Program-made: the position numbers and the translations under genes
DNA from: Phallus indusiatus
Lineage: Eukaryota > Basidiomycota > Agaricomycetes > Phallales > Phallaceae
Length of the DNA stretch: 64,000 nucleotides
Direction of reading: 5' to 3'
Assembly (NCBI GenBank): GCA_027605045.1
Contig: JAQFWX010000005.1
Location: 682,001-746,000 of the forward strand
The notes under the pieces: generated by a model
Told to the model about the DNA's origin: nothing
Databases searched by the model: none
Seen by the model: the letters and a program-made list of their open reading frames with translations, nothing else
Shown here: piece by piece, positions 11,846-22,761 of the stretch
How positions within the stretch are numbered: the stretch's first letter is position 1
How the letters are laid out: every line of letters starts with the position of its first letter

Positions 11846-13264
11846 TTACAGTTTGGATAAACGCTTTTCTCGCGAAGGCATAACCAAAAGTATTTGAGCT
11901 AATTTCTCTGCAAGAACTATTGGCGCAACTTGGGGGAACTTCAAGTTTTTTTCGACCAACCAATGAGTTGGAATCCTAGGGAAAAGGCAAACACACGTAC
12001 CATATGCCCCCCGGGCCCTCTCATCCAAGTGACACTACCATGAGGAGCACTTTCCACTTTTTCAGCTTGAAACGCTTTTAAATTTCCGGATGCATCCCTA
12101 AAATACTTTTCAGTCTTGATGAAGATTGCCATGAGCGCTTGACTCTATTTCACTTGAATTCATCGTCTTCCGCTACGAAGAGATGGATTGGTATTTTGCC
12201 CTCCCGGCATATGTCCACAAAGACATTCGCAGGGGCTCCCACGAAATCCTCGGCCTTTGAATAGTAAGCCTGATCATATACCATCAATGTACCTTAATCA
12301 CACCGAACAGGGACAGAAAACAAAAAAAAACAGGCCGCTTCTTGGTGTTTGGAGCACACTAAATTGACACTCTCTCCATCGATATCACCAGTCTCACGCA
12401 ATCCGCATGTCTAGCATGTTAACACAATATATCTGATTTCATGACCCGTACAACTCACAACAAATAGTTCCACAAGGTTCGGGTCCCATAGCTTATAGAC
12501 GGGATGCTTTAAGAATTCCTCGCGAGCGTAGGCTCTACTAGGCCAGGTGTCCTTCTTTGTCTTCGCCAAATATCCAAACACGATACGGATTGAATCCGAG
12601 ATCTCGTCGTTTGGAGCGATAGCTGGGTTAAGAAGGATCAATCTACGAAAAGCCGAGGGTGGTTCCATTTGGTGTAACAACATTCTACATATATTCGCGT
12701 CAAACAAGCCCACTGTATATCCAGACTAATTATACTGACAAACTCGTGCAGCCTGCTGGATGCGCTACCCCAATTAACTTCCCCGTACGAAAATCGACAC
12801 CGTGGCTGTCGCTACACAGGAATGAATAAACCGCTCTAGTATACTCGGAAACAGTCCCTGTAAGTTGTAATGACCCCACTCTTGCTTGTGTTTTGACAGA
12901 TGACTTAGAATAACCGTACAGCTAGATTTGTATTTACTAGTCGTTAGGAGCGCCTGGTTGAGAGATGAACTTCCGCTATTCGGGCAGTCTGAAGAAACAT
13001 CATATAAATGGCCTGAACTTCGAACACCCAATAGTCCAGCGACATACCGATGGACCAGACATCTCTAATAGGCAAAGACGAAGGCTGCGTATCCCTGAGA
13101 AGAGCGGATACAAAGGAGTCAAAGGTTTCTTTGTGTAGGTTCGTTGCATGGAGGAGAATGAGTGTGTAGCTATCGGCTATCGATTGACCTGGAACATACT
13201 CTAGGCCTTCTACGTGGAAAGGACAGTGGATAGAAGGACCGACGACGACATAACGCTTCTGCAT
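11846..13264 (-). CDS. Peroxisomal alpha/beta hydrolase-like protein lacking the nucleophile serine
   Basis: Eight exons read on the minus strand (13264-13048, 12988-12938, 12857-12740, 12684-12459, 12410-12332, 12292-12154, 12097-12001, 11938-11846) keep frame throughout and give 339 residues. The fold signature of fungal peroxisomal alpha/beta hydrolases is present: LILLHATNLHKE near residue 40 (oxyanion strand), WSIDCPNSG near 73-80, EYTRAVYSFL, LILLNPAIAP, and GPGGHMFPQ, whose His fits the catalytic histidine. The C-terminus ends RLSKL, a canonical PTS1 peroxisomal signal. At the nucleophile elbow, where relatives have GHSxG, the sequence is AHPAG: proline 123 (CCA, 12757-12759) replaces serine. 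I infer a correctly spliced but probably non-hydrolytic protein, or a recent loss of function. The substrate is unknown. Confidence 0.8.
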
Positions 13265-14640
13265 GGTTCACTTTCAACGAAGAGTAGTGCTGTTATTGGG
13301 CTTACGGATTGAATACACCGCCGACACGGTCTCGTTTCGTCAATCCTTCGTTATATCTTGACACGACACCAGAAAAACACATAGGATTTATGCCGAAATG
13401 CTACTGAAATGGTAGTTATCCAATACATAATTGATTATCTGTACATTTTTGCTAATGGTCGCTCCTCGCTGGATTTTAATTATTTGGCAAGATAACATAT
13501 GATTTCGTAATTTTTCAAAGGAAAGGACAATCCATGAAGCTTTACGCGGTTATTGGCGAGCGAATTCTTATTTTCCCCGTTCATTTCTGTCTCTCCTTTG
13601 TCAAGCTCCGCTTTCCAGGTGGGGAAGACATTGAGCTGAATGCAGGACAGAAATCAACTTGAAGTACTGAATAAACCCGGTCAAAGGACAACGATATACT
13701 CTAGAGGCGCCTGGGGTCACCAAGAAGCTTTACATTCTTGGTGTATTATTCAATGCATACCATAATATAATTGTTGCTGTCTGTGTTTCTTTATAGACAA
13801 GACTCGACATTAATGTTTCAAATCATCTACTCACTCTTTCCATCGGCGCTGACACAGAAAGGACCGTTCGTGTCAGACACGGCCAAGCTCAGAAGCTTCA
13901 AGTTTCATATTCTTCGGGCTGAACGCCAGCAGTGAGTAGTTAATGTTTGGAATGCTAATTATATATAAAAGGACCCCTTTTTTCTCTGAAGTCAGCATGA
14001 AATGTATCCAACTCTGAATCGCTACGTAAGAACCTATTACCAGCAAAGGATCTAAGACGAAATCTTCGGTCGTATTGTTAATAATGAATATTTGTAAATG
14101 GTCCATACCAAGTATCATATTACATAAAGGCTCGCGTTCAGATGGATAGAGTGGATAAAGGGAAGAGCGTGCATACTTATTTACTGATATTTAAAATTCG
14201 TATGTATTCACGTCTGAACGAAAAAATACCTGCTTCAAACAACGAAGTGTGAGAATGGCAAAGAAGGATCGATCAGAAAATGTCGCACATAAACAAACGC
14301 TGCACGCAAGATATTCGGTAAAAAAAGGATTAGAGGCCAATTGCCGCTGATCAGCCCCGACATGTTTGAATCAAGCCACGTGCTATACATTGTACTTACA
14401 ATGGATTTCAAAATACATTCTATGAATCGAATGATCAACTGGAATACAATCAAAAAAAGAGTTGGATGAGGTGGTTGAAGTCCAAGTAAGCGGGAAATCA
14501 TACAATAAAAGAACAATCCTTGTAAGAAATAAAATAGAATTATAAGTGAACTTAAAGAAAAAGGATAATCAAGGAAAGAAGAGAACACGCAGAAACAGAT
14601 TTTCCGCTCTCGTCTGGAAGAGGAAGAAAAGAATACAAAA
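13265..14640. other. Intergenic, AT-rich, no gene seen
   Basis: Short hydrophobic open frames occur on the minus strand (13873-14118, 14235-14741). The second overlaps the end of the next gene in another frame and looks like AT-rich 3' sequence. Confidence 0.45.
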
Positions 14641-17190
14641 TCATCGAGGAAGGAATTTACTCCAGTCAAGCTTTCCCACATCTCTCCCCAAATCTCTTCC
14701 GTAGTCGCCAAATCGAGTATCGCCGTCAAGCTCAGTACCATACAATGTTCTTAATTGAGGAGGTGAGACTTCTGTGGTATTTTCTTGCACGGTTTCTTCT
14801 CGCTCGTCTTCGGCCACGGTAGACAAAGGTGCAGGACTCTTCAGTCCCGAAGAAAACCCACGAATCGGAGTCAAGCCGGTGCGTTGTTGTCTGGCGCCAC
14901 TAGGTCCACGCTGAGGAGTGAAATATGGGTTATATTTATCATTCCGTTCCCGTCGGCTACCGCTGGGACGAAGGGCATAGCTACCAGGCGACGGCGGCGA
15001 CTTTGTTGTCCCAGAGCTTTCCGGATTGTCGGATTCACTGATAGTGGGTATCCCGGATACCTGCGTATCACTGATCTTTCTCGGAGAACGCCAGGGTTCA
15101 CCCAATCGAGGTGTGGCATATTGAGCAGATTGGTTCAACAGATCATTTGAATTGGGTGGTGTAGCTGGTATAAGAGGGAACGGCAATTCAGACGCCTGCA
15201 CATGACTTTGAAAGATAGGATGCATTCCTGCAAAATAGCTTGGATCGTAAATAGGATTCAACGCACGGTCTCCGAATGTACTTGACAATTTAGGTATTTT
15301 AGGAGACGGTGTACGAGGTATGGCGCTCTGAGGACGTTCCGGAGATTTGCTATCTTCTTTCTTGTCAGCCTCAGGTAGTTTGTCACTACGAGGCGCACTA
15401 TCGTCATCAAACTGAAGGTAATACTCCATGTCATCGTTGTCTTTCTTTTTCTCCAGTGGAGTGGGTACTTCGGGGCCAAAAGGGAAAAAACCGGGAGACT
15501 CGTCAGTCGGCTTCTGCCGAGAGGTTGTCGAGTTCTTGGGTGTCGACGTAGAAGATGGGCCAGCTTCTTTGTCTGAGAATATGAATGGAATAGTATCTTC
15601 ATCATGATCCAATCTGGGCTTCTTTCTTTGGGGACGCTTAACACGGTGGATTGCATCCATGTCAGCATCTGCTTTTGGTGCCGACTCGATGCCACTAGTG
15701 TCAGGCGTATCGCTACGAAACCGCTTTCCTAAAGCAGGCGGCGCAGGAGATGGATCCGCAGGTACAAGTGTACTGTTAAAACGAAAGTAATTTGATTAGC
15801 TTGTGTGTTCCAGAGTTTTATTCATAGTAATAAAAATATACACACAGATTTGGAACGGGATTTGGAAGAGCATCACCGGGCTTGCGTTCTTGTCTGCCTT
15901 CGTTTGAAACAGTGGCAACAACGCCTATTTTTGAAACATTTTCAGTTGCCTGTTTTGTGTTCTCAAGTTCGGATATCTTTCGCTTCAACATCGTGTTATC
16001 CTGCAAGAGTTCTTTAACTTGGTTCTCCAAAGTAGCAGCGCGAGTCTCCAACTCGGCGTGAATTTTGGTAAGCTGAGAGACCCGACTTTCAACTTCTGCG
16101 TTTGCCTTTTGTAGCATCCCAAAAAGATCCTTCAAAAATGGCAATTCGGCAAGGGGAGATTGTAATAAGCTTAAGGAGTCTTCCACTTTAGAAAGTCTGC
16201 TTGCAACCTCTGAACTTTCTAAATGTGTTATGCGAGATTCCAGAACGGAAATTTGTGGAAGAGAATACGAAGGATGAGACGGGGCGGGTGTAGGTAGTTG
16301 AGCGGGCGTTTCATTCAGATCTTGTGGCGTTGGAATGCGAGGCGGAGGCAATTGTGCTGGTGATGTTGGGACAGCTACACAAACAATTAACTTATGGTCA
16401 TACAACATCGTCGATTTCCCAAACATACCTGACTCGGACTGTGACGATTCAGTTTTTTCAACGGTGGGTGCGCTGAATTTTTGAATAGGCTCTTCCTCTG
16501 GTTGAGTGATTAGTGCCAGTTCCGATATTGAGAACGACGATAAACATACCTTCTTCGGCAATGGGAGGATGCAGTACCATACTTGTCTTTGCTTTTCTTC
16601 CATTCCCTTTGCTGAAAGCCTTTGTGATTTTGCGCGCACCGCTTCCGCCAGCCACAACCGGACGCCCTTTTCCGAGACGGGTTTGAACGTCTTTGGCTTT
16701 TCGGCGTGTATTGGGTGGGGCGGTCGATAATGAGCCTGGGGTACTAACTACTGATTCTACGTCGGTATTAGACTCCGAAGGCTGAAGAGCAGCTTTCTTG
16801 GTGGTTACAACGTCTTCGAGTTTGGAGGAGGTAGACCGAGCTTGTGTGCTGGGAAGACGAGAGGTTGGGGGTTGTGACATTAAACGTTCTGACATTATTC
16901 GGGGTCGAGGGACATCTTTCCCACTAAGTGAAGAAGGCTGAGTTGGTAACGAACTTGACGGAAAATGAGTTGATTTACTTTACTAAATCGCACAAAGCAT
17001 TTATCATTTCGTCGGTCCGCATATTAGCTTTGATGTTGTTATCCTGGGTAGACGATAGAAAAGAGCGAAAATGAGTACGAAAGAACATGTAAGAACGAAG
17101 AAAATGTTGGGCATAGCGAACCTTACAGAGTCTTTGAATGTCGATTCTTGACATTGATTCTAGGTTCTCTCTGTCAGGAATTTCAGCCAT
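14641..17190 (-). CDS. SAP-like, coiled-coil, low-complexity protein
   Basis: Begins MAEIPDRENLESMSRIDIQR at 17190. The first two exons (17190-17122, 17043-16984) together form a helix-turn-helix SAP-like module, with LESMSRIDIQRLCK followed by IKANMRTDEMINALCDL, a module often used for DNA or RNA contact. A long Ser/Thr/Pro-rich, basic linker follows. Then about 100 residues of heptad-rich coiled coil run from LESRITHLESSEVASRLSKV through ELETRAATLENQVKELL. A disordered C-terminal half ends DWSKFLPR at 14641. Further introns fall near 16548-16499, 16428-16377 and 15833-15775. The family occurs as hypothetical proteins in agarics. A nuclear structural or chromatin role fits the layout but is inference. 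Confidence 0.65.
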
Positions 17191-18394
17191 TTCGGGTAAT
17201 CAAGCGTTTTGATAAGTGCGAGAGATGGTATAGGACAGGTAGTTTATATACGTTAACGTCAGAGACGTGCGGAGGAGAAGGAGGCGTGGTGACGGTGAGG
17301 AGAATAGTTCGGACGCGAATGATCACGTGCCCACTCCTAAGTGCACTTTCAGTTTTTTACTTCCGAAAAATTTGCTTCCGCATGGACAATCTCTGCTTGG
17401 CCGCCGGACGCGATCACAAATGTCACACATCCATCACATCAACACAAGCTGTCAGAAATCCTATCACTACCACTATATTCCTGATGCCGCGCTATGTACA
17501 TGATTTTTATAGAAAGTGGATAAATATTAATTATGGTACTTGATCTGTGATGTCAGTGCTTCAGAAACCCAGAAGGAGAATCAAGGCGCAATTTCGCTTT
17601 TTGCAGTACATGGACATACATGACGGGACACGTACAATAATGACATGCCATCTCCTGTCCAGCCACCGAAGAGGTAGTTATAGGGTCGACCCTGGCTTAT
17701 GAGTCCACGGACGAAACAATTGTAGACACATTGTGGGACTACTCTGTCGTACAATTAACAATCAGGGGTCTTTTGGGCTGTCGACGACGGCAAATGCTTT
17801 CCAATTTACCTGTTTTGGATAGTCATGTCAGTGCCAGCGAGCTTTTAGATGCGCAAAACCAAAAGAAGAGCTCACCATACATTCGGCATATTAACCACAC
17901 AGATATACATTAGTATGTGCATGTGTACTAATAACATGCCATCAACAGATGATGTTGGACAAACATCCCTGCACCTTTAGTACGGGCTCGGAGGGAAGTG
18001 CCGATTTCTATTATCTCTGTCTATCTCAGGCGTAGATGACCACAAAACCCTGGCAATTTCCTTGTTGGTCATATATAGGTGAGGGCAGCTGCGCCGAATG
18101 CTATGGCATCGATGCCTCGTGCTGCACTCGCCCAAAAATAAGTCCGGGTCAGCATAATGGCACAGACAATGAATCCAAAATAATACGACAATTGCCGTCG
18201 TCTCCTGTACCTCTCTGTCAGCAGAATATAAAAACATCCCCACAGAAAGCTGACACTAGCCTGAGTTTGCTCGTCGTCGTCGTCGCCGTTCACTGCTTAT
18301 TATACTGACATTCGCCAGCCATTGAAACTCCGCCAGCACCACCCTCCTAAACCAGCCAAGTTCCGGGTAACGAGTACAACGCTGCTAAAAGCCC
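17191..18394. other. Divergent intergenic region
   Basis: Lies between the SAP-like gene and the velvet gene, so it contains both promoters. I see no gene in it. Confidence 0.5.
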
Positions 18395-20041
18395 ATGCAG
18401 TATCCGGTGAGCACGCTGCTTATATTCTTCCGCTGAATTCATCACACTTTCACTTACTTTTCGCGCTCTCTAGTATCATGACAATTTACCCAATCCAACA
18501 CAGTCAGCCCATCCGGCTGCATCTCCAACCATAGTTCAGCCACCAACTCAACGCGAACACAATATTAGTCGCATTGGGATGCCCATTTTATTCGCTTCCG
18601 GCCCTTATGCTGGTCAAACTATTAGGTTTTTTTTTGCTTTTCACAATCATGAGTATTAATTGTTGACGATACCCTTCTTCAAGGGCTCAAATACAAGGTA
18701 CGCTTATAGTGCATGGATCGCTTCTTCATTGTTAATACTGATGCTAATAACCGCGTCTCGTAAGAAATTCAAAAGCCTGACTTAGGTCGAAAGTACGTCC
18801 TACATATACTATGTCTGCTATACTCCGTTTACCCTTATTTTTCAAAGATTCGCGAAACGAGATCGGAGGCCTCTCGACCCTCCACCCGTTGTGCAACTCC
18901 GTATGTATCAAGTCTTCAACGCTGAAACAGATCACCCAACCGAACAAGAGATACCACCCGAGTGCGTATACTTCCTTTTTTCATTTTGCTTCTTGAAAAT
19001 TAAGCCTATCCCAAGTCAAGTTGAAGTAGGAGGTCTCGTCTGTCACGTCGACTTGTACGCTATTCGTCCCCAAAGTCTTCCTAGTTTGAGAGGCGGCGAA
19101 GGCTCTTCATCACCTATCGCGTCCACGTCAGCTGGAAATTTCAACCAAATGGTTACACCAATCCCCCCACCCGAGGATGCGAAGGCAACAGATGCTCTCT
19201 TTGGAACAACGTTCTCCGTCGCATCCCAAATCAAAGGATTAGACGGAAATGAAACAATAATCTACGTGTTTTCTGTTAGTTTCAATTCAGTTTTGTCTCT
19301 TTTTATTACTGATTTAATACCGCTGCTATTGTCTATAGGACTTGTCCGTCCGGACTGAGGGAATGTGAGTCATACTGAGCTTGACTTCTCACTGGAGATC
19401 ATACCTTAATGAAATTAATTTTCCTTTAGATTCATACTCCGTTATAGAATGTTTGATATATTCAGGTTTGAACAAATATTTTACTCTCTCAAGGCTGAGT
19501 ACGTTCAACTCATTCCACGTTCCAGTCGGATGGAAGGATCCGAAGATATCCCTGTCTTAGCTGAATGCCATGGAGGACCATTCGCCATATACTCTACAAA
19601 AGAGTAACGTTGCGCCCCCTCTTATATGCATTTTTCATTTCCTAAAGAAGCCATTTAGATTCCCGGGCTTGCGCGCTTCAACTGAATTGACAAAAGTGAG
19701 TCCTAAAGGAAGCCTCATTCATACACACGCTTCTGACCGATAGTTTTTTTTTAAAAAAGCACCTTTCACGTTACGGTATCCGTGTCAATCTCCGCGAAGC
19801 TGAACGAAAGCGAAAGCCTGTAGAACCGCTCATGCCACCGCCTGCAGTTCCATCCATCTCGCCACCTACCCGAGTCGCTGCACCAGTAGGCCCGGTGTCT
19901 GTTGTTCCTCCTCCTGTCACACCGGCTCCCGCTATCCAAAGAGTCAGCGCCGATGAGGATGAATCAGATAATATACGTCAAGGCGGTCATGTAGTCTCGA
20001 CTCAGAGTGTCGAATCAGATACCGATACCGAGGTCACGTAA
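18395..20041 (+). CDS. Velvet-domain transcription factor
   Basis: Velvet proteins are fungal nuclear regulators linking light, development and secondary metabolism. Eleven exons (18395-18406, 18474-18625, 18684-18697, 18765-18792, 18848-18965, 19005-19274, 19339-19364, 19430-19465, 19526-19603, 19659-19695, 19760-20041) give exactly 350 codons plus stop. Diagnostic blocks: DLGRKFAKRDRRPLDPPPVV, GLVCHVDLYA, DLSVRTEGIFILRYRMFDIF, AECHGGPFAIYSTKEFPGL and TELTKHLSRYGIRVN. The tail is Pro/Val-rich, then acidic. Very small exons (12, 14 and 26 nt) break up the N-terminal half, so automatic models are likely to be wrong there. The N-terminal QQP-RARxCG block of ascomycete velvets is not visible; GPYAGQTIRAQIQEIQKPDL takes its place. 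I cannot assign it to VeA, VelB or VosA. Confidence 0.9.
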
Positions 20042-20270
20042 ACTCCTCTTCGACCCATTATTCGAACGAGAAGTTGTAGATTCTAATATATTGCTCCTCA
20101 AAGTATTTAGCAAATTGTTGTAATCAAAGAAGTACAAGAGATGCTTTGTATAATTACTCTGTTATGTTTTGATCAATGGACGCCGCAAGTTTGTCCAGCT
20201 GCTTTTATACACAATATTTTACAAAAGGAATGAGAGGGGAAAAGGACAATAATATGTCGCTGTATTCCCA

Positions 20271-20487
20271 TTAAGCTGCCATCCGCAGAATTTCCTTGAC
20301 TTGTTCAGGGTTTGTAAGAGGACGAGGGTTGGTCTTCGCCCAGGAGTCCGATAAAGTATGAATCGCAATTGTATCATGAAGGTCTTCTCCTACTCCCACC
20401 TCGTGGAGAGACGTTGGCAATCCCAATGTTTTCACGAAGACTCTGACAAGGTCACCGGCATCCGACGTTTCCCTAGTCGAAAATGCT
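20271..20487 (-). pseudogene. C-terminal exon remnant of an iron-type alcohol dehydrogenase / maleylacetate reductase
   Basis: From a splice-acceptor-like TTACTTAG the minus strand reads AFSTRETSDAGDLVRVF, then LGLPTSLHEVGVGEDLH, and ends ILRMAA with a stop at 20271. This is the C-terminal helical end of the Fe-ADH / maleylacetate reductase family. No matching upstream exon lies within the 260 bp before the next gene. The N-terminal two thirds of the same family lie on the same strand at 22.8-23.8 kb, so this looks like the detached end of that gene. Confidence 0.65.
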
Positions 20488-20748
20488 CCTAAGTAATATT
20501 CTCATGCGACGTTCAAATTACTAGACCCCCATTGTTGCACTGTCGCTCCATATCTAGCTTTTCGCCTCAATCCCGATGCTCCATTGATTTCGCATAAACT
20601 CTGGCTTGTAATGTGTAAACAGCGGCGACGACGGGAGCGTCAACTAGATATCTTCCGAATCTGCTATTTCGCACTTAAGCGCCCACGAGCTTTGGTCCTG
20701 CCGCACCGTGGGCCCTCGCCTACCTCATACTAACTACTACTGGGCTCG

Positions 20749-21975
20749 ATGGCGAAGAAACGCAAGTTATCGGACCTTACTTCACAAGAGACAGAAATGT
20801 TCTTGAGGATGATTGATAAATTCAAGAACGATCTTGCCGAGGACGACGAGGAAGAGAAGTCGGTCATTGGGGCGTTGGAACACGTCATGGTCAAGCTGCA
20901 GGCTGTGAACGTAAGTCCTGAGACCTCTTTCTCGTTATTCGTGATTGATGTAGCTTCTGCTTGGATTAGCATGTTCCATTCTCGAGTGTAGATGCCACCA
21001 TGTTCATTAAGGCGAAGATCAAGCCTGGGCCGTTGACACTCCGATTGGACAAACTGGACGAGCTCGAAGCGTTGGGCCGACAAGAAGGGACCGATCCAAA
21101 TCGACTGTCATATGCTATCACAAAGCAATTTATTGGGCTGATCCTTGCTCACGTTTCCTATGCTGTGAGTCCTCCAGTTTTATGCTCTGCCTTTATCCTG
21201 TTATTTACTATTTTTCAGACGGAGGCAGGTTGTCGTATTTTAGCGAATGCGATATTGTTGCATATTGTATCCAACCTGAGTGGCAGAGATATCGATGTGA
21301 ACATCATTCCTGAATTCCGGATGCCAGCCACGAGGTTTGAAGAGGCAAATCTGTCCTTCGGTGGAGTTGTCGACTACCTGATCATCAAATGTCCCAAGGC
21401 CATGACCGGTAAATATGCTCTTCTCCTTTGCGCTTGATTACTACTAATAAAACTATCCCCATGAAGCATTTATCCTTGACGAACCCACGGTCGCATTTGC
21501 TAACCCCGACATGGTTAAAGCCATCTCATCGAACATATACGAGGCCAAAAAAGATAGAGTACGGGCTGCAGTCCCTCAAGCAGCTATTGCCGTGGCCTCA
21601 TATTGCCGGTCACACAAGTATGCCATACATATGCTTCCTCTTCTTGATAACGCTGCTAAAATAAGTCCTTCATAGACTCTCTACCTTCAGGGGTTGCGTC
21701 ACTAGTGGTGAAAGCTGGGTATTTTTTGTCTACAACGAGATAGCCGGGGGAGAAGGCGGAAGTTGTTCAATATCGGAGGAGATAAAGATTGACTCAGATG
21801 AGCGACTGGCGCAAATCATCGGTCTACTTAAAGATTGGGTAAGGGTATCACAGTTTCATGAGCTTGATCACACTTAACATTTTCGCTTCAGATCATTCAC
21901 TCAAGGGAATATGAGCAGAACTTTTTTACGTATCTTGAATTTCCTGTCGATGTACCTGCGTCCGTCCACACCTGA
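20749..21975 (+). CDS. Agaric-specific protein with a PD-(D/E)XK-nuclease-like pattern
   Basis: Six exons (20749-20910, 20970-21164, 21219-21408, 21467-21617, 21676-21838, 21892-21975) give 314 residues starting MAKKRKLSDLTSQE. It belongs to a family I know only as hypothetical proteins in mushroom genomes, with the hallmark RGCVTSGESWVFFVY. In order it shows GGVVDYLIIK, then IYEAKKDRVRAAVPQAAIA, then the RGC block. An Asp after a strand, an E-x-K and a downstream Gln is the arrangement of PD-(D/E)XK nuclease folds, so I infer such a fold; activity is unproven. It lies opposite to, and between, two pieces of a broken dehydrogenase and next to a solo LTR, so it may have been inserted or moved here. 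Such families are often multicopy. Confidence 0.75.
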
Positions 21976-22064
21976 TATCAAGTTCTTCAACAACTGAATA
22001 ACCTTGAGTTGGCGAATCATAGTTGTATGCGCTGTATTACAATTTAACAATCAATCGCGTTTTT

Positions 22065-22522
22065 TGTTACGTGAACCGGTAAATTTGCATGTTCGACGCC
22101 TCCTATTTCTTTCGATATTCGTCCTATTTTCTTTTTCGTTATTATTCTTTTAATGGCAATTAATTAAAGTCTTTATGGACAATTATGGTCTCTCTGTAGA
22201 ATAGATTTCCCGGTGTATATAATTCACCGGAGTAACTGTAATTAGGTAGCATCATTGTTAATATAGTACTTACTCCTCAAATCTTGTCTCTTGTCTTAAT
22301 CTTGTCTTTAACCTCGAATCTATTCGCTTAACGTCGTTCTAAACGAACGACTAAACACTTCTTACCAATTAATTAGTGTTCTCGAACGTTCGAACTCAAG
22401 CGACAAGACCTTATTAATCACCTTCGACCTCGCCAATTTATTAATTCAAGCCAAACTCAATTTACTCTCGGAAATCAACGTATATTTAAACTATATTCGC
22501 ATACAAACTCGGATACGTTACA
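22065..22522. mobile_element. Solo LTR-like element, 458 bp
   Basis: Starts TGTTACGT and ends ACGTTACA, so it has TG...CA ends with near-perfect short terminal inversion. It is flanked on both sides by TTTTT, a 5-bp duplication of the kind LTR retroelements make, although a T-run is weak evidence. The interior is AT-rich with a TATA-like centre inside a hairpin (CCGGTG...CACCGG near 22211-22231). No internal coding sequence remains. Confidence 0.5.
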
Positions 22523-22761
22523 TTTTTTCTAACCATTTTGAGTCTCTTCCTCATTCATTATTCCCGCATGATCATCTTCTGGGAGAATTTGGCGATTGTG
22601 AAGTGAGGGAACAAATAAAGTGTAAACTGAGACGCGAATGAACATGAAAAAGCGACGAGAGAGCTTCAAATTTATAATGCTATAACACTGAAACTCCCTC
22701 AGATACAAACTCCTTCTTTTAAGTGTCCATTGACAAAGTGTTGGATGAAGATTTATACCTA

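Noticed and set aside
11941..12160. Apparent frameshifts in the peroxisomal hydrolase that first suggested a pseudogene
   Set aside because: Moving the acceptors to TTTTAG at 12098 and TTGAAG at 11939 gives normal 56- and 62-nt introns and an intact 339-residue frame.
14235..14741. Hydrophobic 168-codon minus-strand frame that looks like a membrane protein
   Set aside because: It overlaps the end of the SAP-like gene in another frame, and its hydrophobicity comes from AT-rich 3' sequence. No family match.
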